NCBI GenBank assembly: GCA_015680685.1
Contig: MNCI01028269.1
Span: forward strand, 203,930 to 257,399
Direction of reading: 5' to 3'
DNA: 53,470 nucleotides
From: Gnetum montanum
Lineage: Eukaryota; Streptophyta; Gnetopsida; Gnetales; Gnetaceae
Shown: positions 42,665-52,478 of the stretch, one piece after another
How the letters are laid out: each line of letters starts with the position of its first letter
Numbering within the stretch: position 1 is the stretch's first letter
Notes under the pieces: model-generated
Databases searched by the model: none
The model's input: only the letters and a program-made list of their open reading frames with translations
What the model was told of the DNA's origin: nothing
Translations under genes and position numbers: made by a program

Positions 42665-43499
42665 TCTACAAATGGTACATTGCCCAACATGTATGCTAAT
42701 GGACAGTGGAGCTATAGTAACCTCTCCTCATTTGTGGTTGATCTTGATTGCATCATCGCAAAACACTAGGGATGTTGAACTTGATTCCTGTGGTGTATGG
42801 GGCAACATCATTGCATGGATGGTGTTCTCATCTGTAGGGATGTCCTCCATAATAGGAATGAAGGCCAACATCTAGACCAATGCTTAGTAGTGAGTAGATG
42901 AGGTCATGACCAGGTCATACAAGCTTAATGTTGTTTTCTTTTACTTGAGCATTTGTTTCACTTGGGTTAGTGAAACTACAAAGTCTTTATCATTAGTCAG
43001 TGTGTTGGCCTTAACTTCCTCCATGTAGCTTAAGAGATAGATCTATGATGGAGGGGACTTGAACTTGGGTTGCTTGGTTTGCTTGGGGGTAGGGGCCCTA
43101 GTGCTTGGTTGTTGCTTACTGGTTATGGCCTTTGCTTTCGCCATGGGGATTGTGAGGTGCTTATTTGTTCTCTTGTGTTACCATTTGGTAGGCCTACCTA
43201 AGTTGCTAGTGGGATTGACCCTTGAAGGAGGAGGGATCGAGATGTTGCCCACTATTAGGCTTTAGGTAGGTGAGGGGCCATCACAATGTGGCATCCTTAT
43301 GACAAACGGTGGTTTAGGAGTTATTGCAAGGCCAACTTGTTGTGGCACCTTGATGATGAAAGGTTTCTTAGTGATTGTTGCTACTACATCATGTCAGTTT
43401 AACGTCTTAGCAGACGGTTGCTATGGGACCTTAACCACAAAGGGTGTTGTGGGTGCCCAAGTGGCACTTTGATAATAGAGGGAGGCCTCTTGCTTGTGG

Positions 43500-44930
43500 A
43501 GGCCAAGGGGATCCTTGCCTTACTGGGAGGCATGTAGTTCAAAAAAGGTTGTTACACAAGTTTAGACATTCCACCTACACTAATGGAGTTTATGATGTAG
43601 GGGATGTCATCTGCATTGGATTGGCTCATTGCGTTGAGCACTAGTTGGCATTGTTCTATCGTTATTTGTAGGTTGTCCTGCAAAGCACAATAGTTGTCTG
43701 TGCTATGACCAGACATCTTGTGGTAATGACAGTATTGGTCTAGCTTGAAATTTTGTGGGACTGAGGGCTCATTCAATACTATTGAGGTGGGATTCCTTAG
43801 TAGTTCGTAGTACCTGTCGTGTCATTGGCAGGCAATTTTTGATACTTGTTTGTGTTGGATTTTCCCAGCTTTCAAGAGTTGCTCTAGCAATTTAGAGGGT
43901 TCCATCGATAGTGGTGTATACTTTCAGCAATCCTTGCTCTCAAAGTTGGGCCTTGGGTGGCCCCTACTAATGTAGGTAAATTGGTACTAGAGTTGGTAGC
44001 TTTGTGAGCTGGGGCCCTGGGCTACTTAGCCATTGGGACCCAATTGGTTACTTTTGTGCTCACTGCCACTATTTGCACTGTTCGTTTTGCTTATGTGCAT
44101 GTTGGTTTCTATAAGCCACGTAGGCTGGGCCATTACTAGCTTGGGCTACTTCCTCTATGCCCTTTGTTTGGGCAAAGGCTTGGCTAAGAGACTTTGGGGC
44201 TAAGTAAAATAGTTTGGACTTGATGAAGTCATTCACTACACCCTTGAAGATGGCCAATAGGTGTGTCTCTACTAGGGGTTCATGCATTTCACTCAATGAA
44301 ACATTCCAGCATTGGAGGAATTTTGGCACAAGCTCTAGGGACCCCTGCTTGACCTGCATGATCTAGTTGAGGGTTGCTTCAAGCTTTAGGTTGTACTTGA
44401 AGCGTGTATCAAACTAGCTTATGAGATCCTCAAAAGAAGAGATTGAGGCCTTAGGTAGTGTGCAATACCAGTCTACGGCCTTGCCAATGAGTGACATGGG
44501 GAACACATGCATGATGGTGTGTGGCTAGGCTTAACAGAGCAAGCACTTGAATCAAAATATGACCAAGAGTTAGAGGTAGTACTGTAGGACTTATGGGATC
44601 ATCCTGGTAGAAATCCACCACCTTGATAGTGTTGGAGGAGGTAGCCTTGAGTTGGTTGATCTCCTCAGTCAAGCCTTGGATCAACTAGAATGCCTAATCC
44701 AAGCTTGGGGATGTGCTAGCCAATTGTATTGGTTGGGCTTACGTTGGTCGTATGGTATAGGGTCATATTGTTGGTTGTGATGTTTTTCAATTTAACATTG
44801 TAGTGGACGAGCGTTGCCAGTTTAACGTTGTAGCAGATGGTCGTTGCCAGTTTAACATCATAGCGGATGAGTTTAGTTGAGGCATCAACTGAGCGATGGA
44901 CGTGGTGATCGAGGTAGGCCACACATGAGT
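43500..44930 (-). pseudogene. TAT gag (broken)
   Basis: Minus strand. The N-terminal region (44700-44640) contains IQGLTEEINQLKA. The retrotransposon-gag core (44450-44069) reads FKYNLKLEATLN, MQVKQGSLELVPKFLQCWN, MHEPLVETHLLAIFKGV and FIKSKLFYLAP. A C-H-H-C motif YCHYHKMSGHSTDNYC (43734-43687) is the RNA-binding knuckle, as in Tat-like gag. Copies of a 30-bp repeat invade the N-terminal part. Stops and frameshifts break it. Confidence 0.82.
44786..44872. repeat. Three-copy 30-bp array inside the gag region
   Basis: TTCAATTTAACATTGTAGTG, GCCAGTTTAACGTTGTAGCA and GCCAGTTTAACATCATAGCG start at 44786, 44816 and 44846. Confidence 0.88.
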
Positions 44931-45548
44931 GGGTTGGACAGATGCTATGGATGCCGATGAGATAATCAGGATGTGGGATGCCTAAATCATCTAGGGTTGG
45001 GAGGTGGCCATTGCATGAGCACAGGGTTGGACAAATGCAACGGTAGCTTGTAAGGAAGGTTGAATTGGCACAGTCACCATCTCGAAGAGGATGGGTAGAC
45101 TAAAATAAGGAGCGGCTGTACTAAGAAGTGGTTGTTGGAAGATGGTGTAAAGGAGGCTCTTACATTCGGAGTAGGCCTTGAACTCATCTTCTTCCCCCTA
45201 TGAGGCTTTCTCATAGGTTGTCCCTTCATCATTCTCGTTTGCATGGATGAGTTGGAACAATAGCTAGTGATAAGACCCCGTGAGTGGGATTATGTCAAAC
45301 AAGGAGGGGTTGTACTCCTGTCCATCCTAATGGCCTCATTCATAGTCTTGTTTTGCCTCTAGGTCGAGGTGATCCACTAGTAATCCTACTTGGATTTTAG
45401 CATAAACAAAATTGTATTTTTCATGGCTTAGTGCAACACACTTTGTGTGGATCCTGGTGTCAAATGTGTTTAGAAACTAATGTGGAAGGTTGATCTAGAT
45501 TCATATTCACAGATTAAGTTGTAAGAGTTGTTGTTTGCCAAAAAAAAA

Positions 45549-45842
45549 GGCTAACTTTGAAAACTACAGAAAAATGACTAAGTCTACCGGTAACAGAAAA
45601 ATGGCTAAGTATAAAAATGTAGAAAAATGGTTGTGTAAAAATGTAGAAAAATGACTAAGTATGGAAACTGCAAAAAATTGACTAAGTGTAAAACTATAGA
45701 AAATTTGGCTGAGTATGAAAATGCAAAAAAAAATGCTAAGTGTAAAAATGCAAAAAAATGCTAAGTATGAAAATGCAGAAAAAATGCTCAGTATAAAAAT
45801 GCAAAAAAAATGCTAAGTATGAAAGTTGCTGAAAATGGTTAA
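45549..45842 (-). repeat. About eleven-copy 24-28 bp array in the TAT leader
   Basis: Variants of AAAATGGCTAAGTATAAAAA recur with AAGT starts roughly every 26 bases from 45573 to 45810. The array lies between PBS and gag. Confidence 0.82.
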
Positions 45843-45960
45843 CTTTGGTGCTACACTTGCTACGTTGGAGCTTGCTATGCTCTAAGAACTCGTTACACTC
45901 TCTAGAGCATCTAGAGTTTTGATTAAGGCCAATCAAAAAACGTAGAAGGAAATGGCGAGG

Positions 45961-45977
45961 CCCTCCTTCTAGTGCCA
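45961..45977 (-). other. Candidate TAT primer-binding site
   Basis: Minus strand TGGCACTAGAAGGAGGG lies seven bases from the 5' LTR end. TGGC is a normal PBS start. I did not identify the tRNA. Confidence 0.55.
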
Positions 45978-45983
45978 AAAAAC

Positions 45984-47001
45984 TATAATGCCTGAAAACG
46001 TTGGTGGCTAGAATCATTGAGGGGTTAACGAACGCATAGCCTCAATCCCACCTCTGCATGAGGGCCTTGCTAGAAACAGAGGTGGATTTTCTTAAATAGT
46101 CTTTTCAATCAAATAGGACTTTGCCAATTTCAATCGGGGTGGTGGGTGCAACTGGGGGGTGGTGTGGTTAGCCAAAATGCAAATCTGAGTAATGTGAAAT
46201 GGTGCTAAGTGTCAAAGCAGTGTTTCATGGTGCTAAGTGTAGAGCGTAGCAATGAAATGGGGGTTAGTGGAGCTAAGGGTTTAGCTGAAATAAGGGTGTT
46301 AACCCATAGAGACTACCATCCAAGCGTAGTACATTGTGAAAACATGTGAAAAAGTGCGAAAAGACACAAGAAAAATGTAAGAAAATGCTAGAAACATGAG
46401 AGAGAAATGGAGCACTATCCAAAATGAGGACATAGTTAACTTCAAAAGGGTCTTAGAAGGTATACAATGTATAATAGGCACAATGGAAGTATAGTCACAG
46501 TCTTAGTGGTGTTAGTCATGAAGTCTGGTGCTCACTGTGATGAACTGTGCTTATCGGGTTGGCCACCATGGTGTAGCACACAGTGTTCTACAGAGCTGCA
46601 ATGGTGTTGCAATGTACCATGTGATGTAGGATTGCAACAGGGTTGTGGTGTATTGTGCAATGCAAGGCTACCTCTCTACTAGTGTGATGTGCTCTGGGTC
46701 TCATTCACCCACGGAGCTAAGTGCCAAGATGCCAAAATGCCAAATACCAAATGAAAGTGCCAACTACCTCACTAGTAAAAAATGGAAGCCAACCCCCTAA
46801 AAAATTGGGACACAGGGGTATTTATAGAGCTAGGGTTAGCCCAAAATGCAGATTAGGTGCCACGTAGTAGTGCAATAGGTGGGATCACAAGAAAAATTCA
46901 GAAAATTTTCTAAGTTTGAAGGTGACTAGAAAAAGTTCAAAAATTTTCTAACTCTAGCTGCTACACTCATCCTAGGACATAGGATGCTCCTTGGTGTTTC
47001 A
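45984..47001 (-). mobile_element. TAT 5' LTR
   Basis: On the plus strand it ends GGTGTTTCA at 47001, followed by ATCAC. Similarity to the 3' LTR begins near 45984. Confidence 0.82.
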
Positions 47002-47006
47002 ATCAC

Positions 47007-47322
47007 AATCTTTATTTCCAATCATGTAACATGTCAAAGTACATCACACTCAAATAAGAATGTCATATAATCACAAACATCACGCCATGGGCATGCACTA
47101 GGACTAACAAAACTTGAATTTAGAAATCCAAGAAAGACTATCAAAATTGACAACTAAAACTCTCTCCCAACCATGCACCCAAGTGTTGTATTTATAGGAT
47201 AGCACAAAAGAGATGATATTGAATATCCAACATTGTTTCTTGGAACTCGATATCGTGTATCTAATATTGAAGCCTTGATATCAGGTATCCACTATTGGGA
47301 CTAACACAATGATGACTCATCA
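47007..47322 (-). mobile_element. NA3 5' LTR, outer part
   Basis: It continues the NA3 LTR (CAATCTTTATTTCC...) to the terminus GATGACTCATCA at 47322. The TATA box is GTATTTATA (47188-47196). GATATC-type boxes, including CGATATCGTG, lie at 47214-47300. Confidence 0.9.
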
Positions 47323-47327
47323 CATGG
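47323..47327 (+). repeat. Right target-site duplication of NA3 (CATGG)
   Basis: CATGG follows the LTR terminus TCATCA and matches 30948-30952. Confidence 0.9.
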
Positions 47328-47899
47328 GGAGGACATGGCTTAGCATAGTTGATGCTAAGCGAAGTATGAGAGATTTATCTATTGAAATCTCTAAGGAAGA
47401 CAAGCACATGGACATACATACATAGTAGATTCTATGCAGTACTAATGATAAACAAGGGTGCAATCGTGGACCAACCTTCTAGAATGTCAACACAGTTATC
47501 ATACCAGTCCACAACAACAATGAAAAACAAAAGTGTAGTGTAGGGACCAGTAACCCAAAAGACATCCCATGGCCAACAACTAAGAACATTAAATTGTCCA
47601 GAATATACATGGAATAATTTGATTCACTTATTAATTCCCATTCTAAAAAATTAACTCCAACTAAGGATCCAAAAATAAAAATATTAAACTATGATCATAC
47701 ACTACTAGGAAAAGAAAATAGGAACTTAGACGATTAAAATTCCATTACCATCAAGATTACATGGGACAATAACCAAAAAGTTAAATCACTAAAGATGGGA
47801 AGTGAACCACCTAGCGTGTATGATCCAAGAGATCTAAGGAGCATTTTCCGAAAACTCGTTCATGAGTTCAATCATGGGGGTGTCAATCTAGAACCCTAG
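47323..47899 (+). pseudogene. NA1 ORF1 part 3: protease end and C-terminal tail
   Basis: The frame continues as RTWLSIVDAKRSMRDLS (47328-47378), the end of the retropepsin fold whose start is at 30675-30952. The tail ends with FRKLVHEFNHGGVNLEP and a stop at 47897-47899. NHGG parallels the SHGG/SHGV end of NA2 and NA3 ORF1. Stops interrupt the region between. Confidence 0.7.
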
Positions 47900-49395
47900 G
47901 TACTTCACTGAATTTTTATTTTCTTTTCATTTTACACATTCTTTAATACATTTTCATTCTTTTATACTTTTTCACTTCTTCGATTTTTGATATTCTTCCA
48001 CATTTTTCACTTCTTTAATGATTTTTCATTCTTTGACATCTTTCATTCTTTACATATTTTCCCAATTCTTACCATCTTTTTCATACTTTATTTTCATTTT
48101 ATTTGTAAATAATTTTGATCATTAATAAAACATACTATGAATAAGACAATATATAGTCCAATAAAGTGAAGATTTATCTATTTTATCAAGTCATAAGTGG
48201 CTAATTATTTAAACAATAAGCCCACACCATCCATCCCATTAATAAGATGTTCTTACCATGGCCATAAGGATATTCTTTTCACCATACAACTAAGAACAAA
48301 CTTGTGAGCATTATGCCTACACTGAAAAGTGAAGAACCAAGTGGGAATGTAAAGGGTCTGACATCAAGGGGATTTGTGGACTCTCTTGGATTACTTCTAT
48401 TAAGTTCTATCATGTTGTCTAGGTTGTATTATATCCTTGTAGATCTAATAAAAAATGAGAGTAAGAGTATAATAAGTGTTGTCTTACCATGTCACTAGAA
48501 AGACATGTTACCCATGCCTGAAAGTAGTCCTTTGGTAAGGTTGACATAGACAAAAAATAAAAGAGCATAAAATAAATTTCTAGGGATCCCATTGGAAGGT
48601 AGGCAGCTTCTCAGAAATCTAAAAAATAAAAAAAGCACCATGAATAAACACCTCTCTTAGGTAATACACCAAGTGACAGTACTTCTTGCAACAGTGGTAG
48701 TCTTACTATTGTAATTCCAAGAGATGAGACAATGTGATGCCATTGGAATGTGGTCTAGACTTGGTTTGAATCTTGAACAGAAAGGCTAAGGATTACTGTA
48801 ACCACTAATAAAACAAAATAATTCATTATATCTATGGTAAGATACCTCATGTCTCAATTTTTGCAATCCCTTCTAAGTCCATCTCATTTGACTATTTAAA
48901 TAATCATAACTTGTGGTTTTTTGTAACATAGAATCATTTTCCTAATTTGGTGGTACTAACATGAGTACTTTTCTTAATAGGTATGCATTACATTCAACTC
49001 CTTAAGTGCCTAAGGACACTGTTAGGCATGGTTATACAAGCGCATTGAGGGCTAAAGCCTACTTTGGGGAAGATCCACTTGTATAACTATTGTATCTTAT
49101 ACTTGTCCAACAATTCCACATCATCTTGAACCTTCCAACACCAATAAATGCTCATCAAAACTTCCCTTTACATCACATAACTTCATTCTATACCAATGAA
49201 TTCATTATCCATATCATCAAAACTTCATGAACTTTCATAGCTTGAGATTCCTTCTTTACACACTATCTATGCCAAATTTTTGAAGAAATATGCATCAACC
49301 ATCATTCAAAACCCTCTGAATACACTTCAAACCTTCCAAAAAATCAACAAGATTCATTTTCCATTCTTAGAGCTCATTCAAAAATGAAAATTCTT
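47900..49395 (+). other. NA1 inter-ORF spacer, conserved in NA2
   Basis: A T-rich, TTTTCATTCTTT-type tract (47920-48115) is followed by blocks collinear with NA2 18780-20060, for example GACATCAAGGGGATTTGTGG (48360-48379) and CCTACTTTGGGGAAGATCCA (49058-49077). No coding domain was recognised. Confidence 0.65.
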
Positions 49396-49403
49396 GGCCT
49401 CTC

Positions 49404-49478
49404 CAATATTGGAGCCACCTTGATATCGAATCCTTGATGTTGGATCCCCAATATTAGATCCAACAAAAACTATAAATA
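49404..49478 (+). promoter_or_regulatory. NA1 internal promoter ahead of ORF2
   Basis: CAATATTGG (49404), TTGATATCGAA (49420-49430) and CAATATTAG (49449-49457) are followed by TATAAATA at 49471-49478. The donor site is 256 nt downstream. Confidence 0.65.
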
Positions 49479-49733
49479 GGCAAACACTTTAGCCAGATTT
49501 TTCATTTCTCACATTTGCACCTAAGGGAGATTTTCAACTTTTCTTCTCTAATTCGAGCTCTGCCTCCTAGATTCGCCAATCCATAACTTGCATGTTATCA
49601 CTCCGATTTTCATGATTTTCAAATCTATTTGACCCCAGATTACTCATCTTAGTCATAGCGGGGTGCTAGTGATGAAAATATGAGCCAATTTTTCAAAAAA
49701 AAAAAACCCTAATTTTCAGAAGGTACTTTAAGG

Positions 49734-50033
49734 GTAAATATGAAGAAAAAATTGAAACTTTTTAATAAATATTAATCATATTAACACTATAATACTTAAA
49801 TAATGCTCTTAAGGAACCATAACCATCATTATGAGCCATGAATAAGAATTAATTAGATAACTATGAAGGGTTATAAAGAAATTAATACTTATGGGGTAAC
49901 TTTTTGAAAATTCACTAACTTTGTAATCATTATGAACTAAGAACTTAATGTAACTAAGGGTATGGGTAAGGTATGGAATTGTTAACAATAAATGAAAACA
50001 CCTTAATAATTTCAAATCCTTGATTGATTGCAG
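49734..50033 (+). other. Predicted 5'-leader intron of NA1 ORF2 (300 nt)
   Basis: Donor AAGG|GTAAAT (from 49734) and acceptor TTGATTGCAG|ATG (to 50033), in the same relation to TATA and ATG as in NA2 and NA3. Confidence 0.62.
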
Positions 50034-51960
50034 ATGGCGATAAAGAGAGGAGCAAAAGGCCACAAGTAAGAGACAAATAGGTCAAGGTAGAGGCCAAATA
50101 GGAGGACAACAACAAGAACATGTAGAGCAGGAAGCCTAATCCTTTAGCATTCATTAGGAAACTATTGCCACTGGATAGTTGACCCAATGAGAGGTAGCAA
50201 AACCACTAGTACAAGGACAACACCTCACATTGTTGCAAGAATGCCTCCAAGCTATCCAAGAAAAATCGATCCTAACCATAGTCATTGTGGAAATGAACTT
50301 TGGCCCATTCATGGAATTTGTTATGAAAGTGGTAAAGACACAACTCCATGCATCACTGCTATGGCCCATTTTCTATGGTGAGAAACAAACTGGCACTAGA
50401 GAAACCACACAAACTAAACAACAACAGCAAGCAAGTCCTAGTGGCCAGCAGTAGCAACAACAACAAGTTCCACCATTGCTGCCATAGGATTATAGGCTGT
50501 CAATGAGTCATCTACAACAGATTGCAAAGATCATTAGCTAGGGAACAAGGGAGGAGGTAAATCTTTAAAAAGTTATCAATAGTTCCATTTGGCCCATAGT
50601 TTCAGTAGATCCTAGAAGTGGACAAATCTCATTGCAGTCATGAGGAGGGGACTAATGATCAAAACCAATCTTTAGGACTGCTACACCCCTCCAAGTGGTA
50701 CGAGAGACTAAAGAAGGAGCCATTGTTGTGATAATGCAGCACCAAGATGCAGCGAAAGCACTAGAGGTGATCATTGATCACATTAAAGAATATTTCAACG
50801 TACATATTGTGTGACTAATAGATCTAACTAGAGTTAGAGATGCTCAAATGTTAGTTGGAACCTCAATGATTCTTGTAGAACATGAAGATGTGCTCAACCA
50901 ACTGTTGTAGACTAGACAAGTGATGATAAAATTTTTTGACATCCTAAGTGATGTCACTATAATGCAGTCAAAATTGATTGCTACTAAAGGTAAAATAGTC
51001 ATGGCAAAGACCAAGGCGAAGCATGCAAAAGCTAAACTTCTCAAACTACAAGAAGAGCTTGTGACCCTGAGGGTCAAATGTAGAGATCCAATTCAATTCA
51101 TTGTGCCTGACCAGATGGAATAATTTAAGTTAAAGCAGACAAACTGCCTAATTCAATAGAACAAATAGATGGAAAATGAGAAAAATAAAGTAGTGTGAAA
51201 TGCCTCAGTAGTAGAAGCCCAAATGTATACACATGTTAAGGCACTCACCATAGCCCAAGAAGAAAATAAACAGCTCATTGCAGACAATATGTGGTTGACC
51301 ATTGTGGAAAAATAGAAGAATATCCTAGAAGAAAGCATCCAACAATCAAGAGAACAACAAGTGAGGGTCAACCAAGACATTAGCCACCTCGCACAAGAAA
51401 ACAAAACCCTCTCAATGGAGGAGGTACGTGCCATCTGCTAGAAGTTAACCATTGAAATAAGTGCATGGCAGAATAAGGCAAAGAAACATGAGCGGCACAA
51501 AGAACACTTCCACGAATAAGTGGGCATGTACAAGTAGATCAATGAGAAAAAATCCAAATGACAAAGGCCAAAATTAGTACGATTTCAGCACAGAATCCTA
51601 ACTAACAACCCATTTTGGACAATTATGCCCATGTCCATCAAGTAGAAGTCAAGAATAAAGATTTATAGATTGAGGATATGAAAGAGTACATTAGGTTAGC
51701 TAACCTTCGTTACGCTAACTTGGCCATGTTAATAGTAGGTAGGCCCAAAAATGAACTAGAACAATAAGTAGCAGCCACATATGCCTTGTACAAAAAAGAG
51801 TTTGCAAATCATAAATATGCTTTACAGAAACTTCAAATGGTAAACTCTAAATTAGAAGTAATAAAGGTTGGCTACTAGGTGAAAAAAGATGTAGTAATGA
51901 ACCTAGCTAGGATATTGTCAAATTATCATGAATTAAGAAAAAATGCCATATCTTTATTCA
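50034..51960 (+). pseudogene. NA1 ORF2: coiled-coil protein lacking the globular domain
   Basis: ATG at 50034 (MAIKRGAKG). VEMNFGPFMEFVMKVVKTQL (50288-50347) corresponds to ELNFGPFTEFALEV in NA2. Right after WPIFYG the frame passes into a Gln-rich linker (50400-50490), so the roughly 180-residue globular domain of NA2 and NA3 is missing. MQHQDAAKALEVIIDHIKE (50734-50790) and then a long coiled coil follow, for example KAKHAKAKLLKLQEELVTL and VGTSM...EHEDVLNQLL. Stops and frameshifts are common. The C-terminus is lost at about 51960, where truncated LTR begins. Confidence 0.7.
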
Positions 51961-52478
51961 AGTGAAGTGTACTTGGGCATAGCTCATGATGGAAATAAAG
52001 ATCTATAACTTTACTATTTTACATAGCATAGTTTTTATTGTTTCCTTAGCTTAACCATTTATATTTCCAGTACTTTACTTTCTTTGTTCATTAGTAAAGT
52101 AGAATGAGCATGACTAGTTTCAAAAATTAAGTGTATTTATTTAGTAACCCAGTAGTGGTTTCACTTGATTTGCTTAGTAGTGAATTGACTTGGTAATCCT
52201 AGTAATAGTTACATGAGCCCAAGGTGTGTATAGCAAGCTAGGAGATACTCATCGCACTAGGCCAGAGTAGATTATTTTACTGTTTTCCTTAGACTTAGAA
52301 TTATTTTCACACTTCACCATCATAGTTAGGAGACATGGCCAACACAACATTAGTGATCATATATGTCACAATGAGTTAAACCATACACCTAGATTTTACT
52401 AGCTCACGTGGGAAGACAATGATCCCAAACTTTAACCAATTACAAACATAATCACATTGTCTCGTCCATAGATTAGAA
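51961..52478 (+). mobile_element. NA1 3' LTR, truncated at both ends
   Basis: It aligns with 8487-9030 of the 5' LTR (AAGTGAAGTGTACTT, GTGGTTTCACTTGAT, GAGTTAAACCATACACCTAG). The first ~270 bp, with boxes and TATA, the PPT and the ORF2 end are deleted. The last ~70 bp are also missing. Confidence 0.85.

Larger units (their letters stand above)
38555..47001 (-). mobile_element. TAT: Tat-like gypsy element lacking polymerase (8.4 kb)
   Basis: LTRs of about 1.07 kb (38555-39628) and 1.02 kb (45984-47001) flank a minus-strand interior. In order it holds a PBS, a leader with a 26-bp array, gag, zinc motif, protease, and then about 2.7 kb of tandem arrays instead of reverse transcriptase and integrase. 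The gag and protease style, the C-H-H-C knuckle and the repeat-rich 3' region suggest the Tat lineage. The insertion site is the NA3 5' LTR. Confidence 0.85.
30953..47322 (-). mobile_element. NA3: NA-family retrotransposon, split by TAT
   Basis: Bounded by CATGG duplications. On the minus strand, right to left: 5' LTR (47322-47007 plus 38554-37990), PBS, gag, short spacer, internal promoter, intron, ORF2, PPT and 3' LTR (31836-30953). Removing TAT and one duplication copy leaves a 5' LTR of 881 bp against 884 bp for the 3' LTR. It lacks polymerase, protease and integrase. Confidence 0.92.
8217..52478 (+). mobile_element. NA1: outer NA-family retrotransposon, split by two inserts
   Basis: With ATH and NA3 removed, the parts join into one element of about 9 kb: 5' LTR (8217-9099), PBS, gag, protease, inter-ORF spacer, internal promoter, intron, ORF2 and a truncated 3' LTR (to about 52478). 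Two reading-frame joins support this. Gag reads WQQTQSW...YYVQH across 11277/30135, as in the intact NA3 gag (WQQPQSW...YYVQH). The protease reads IIMGRTWL across 30952/47323. No reverse transcriptase or integrase was seen. Confidence 0.85.

Noticed and set aside
42390-42875. 161-codon plus-strand frame
   Set aside because: It overlaps the TAT protease in antisense. The minus strand has the recognisable active-site and ILGKPWL blocks.
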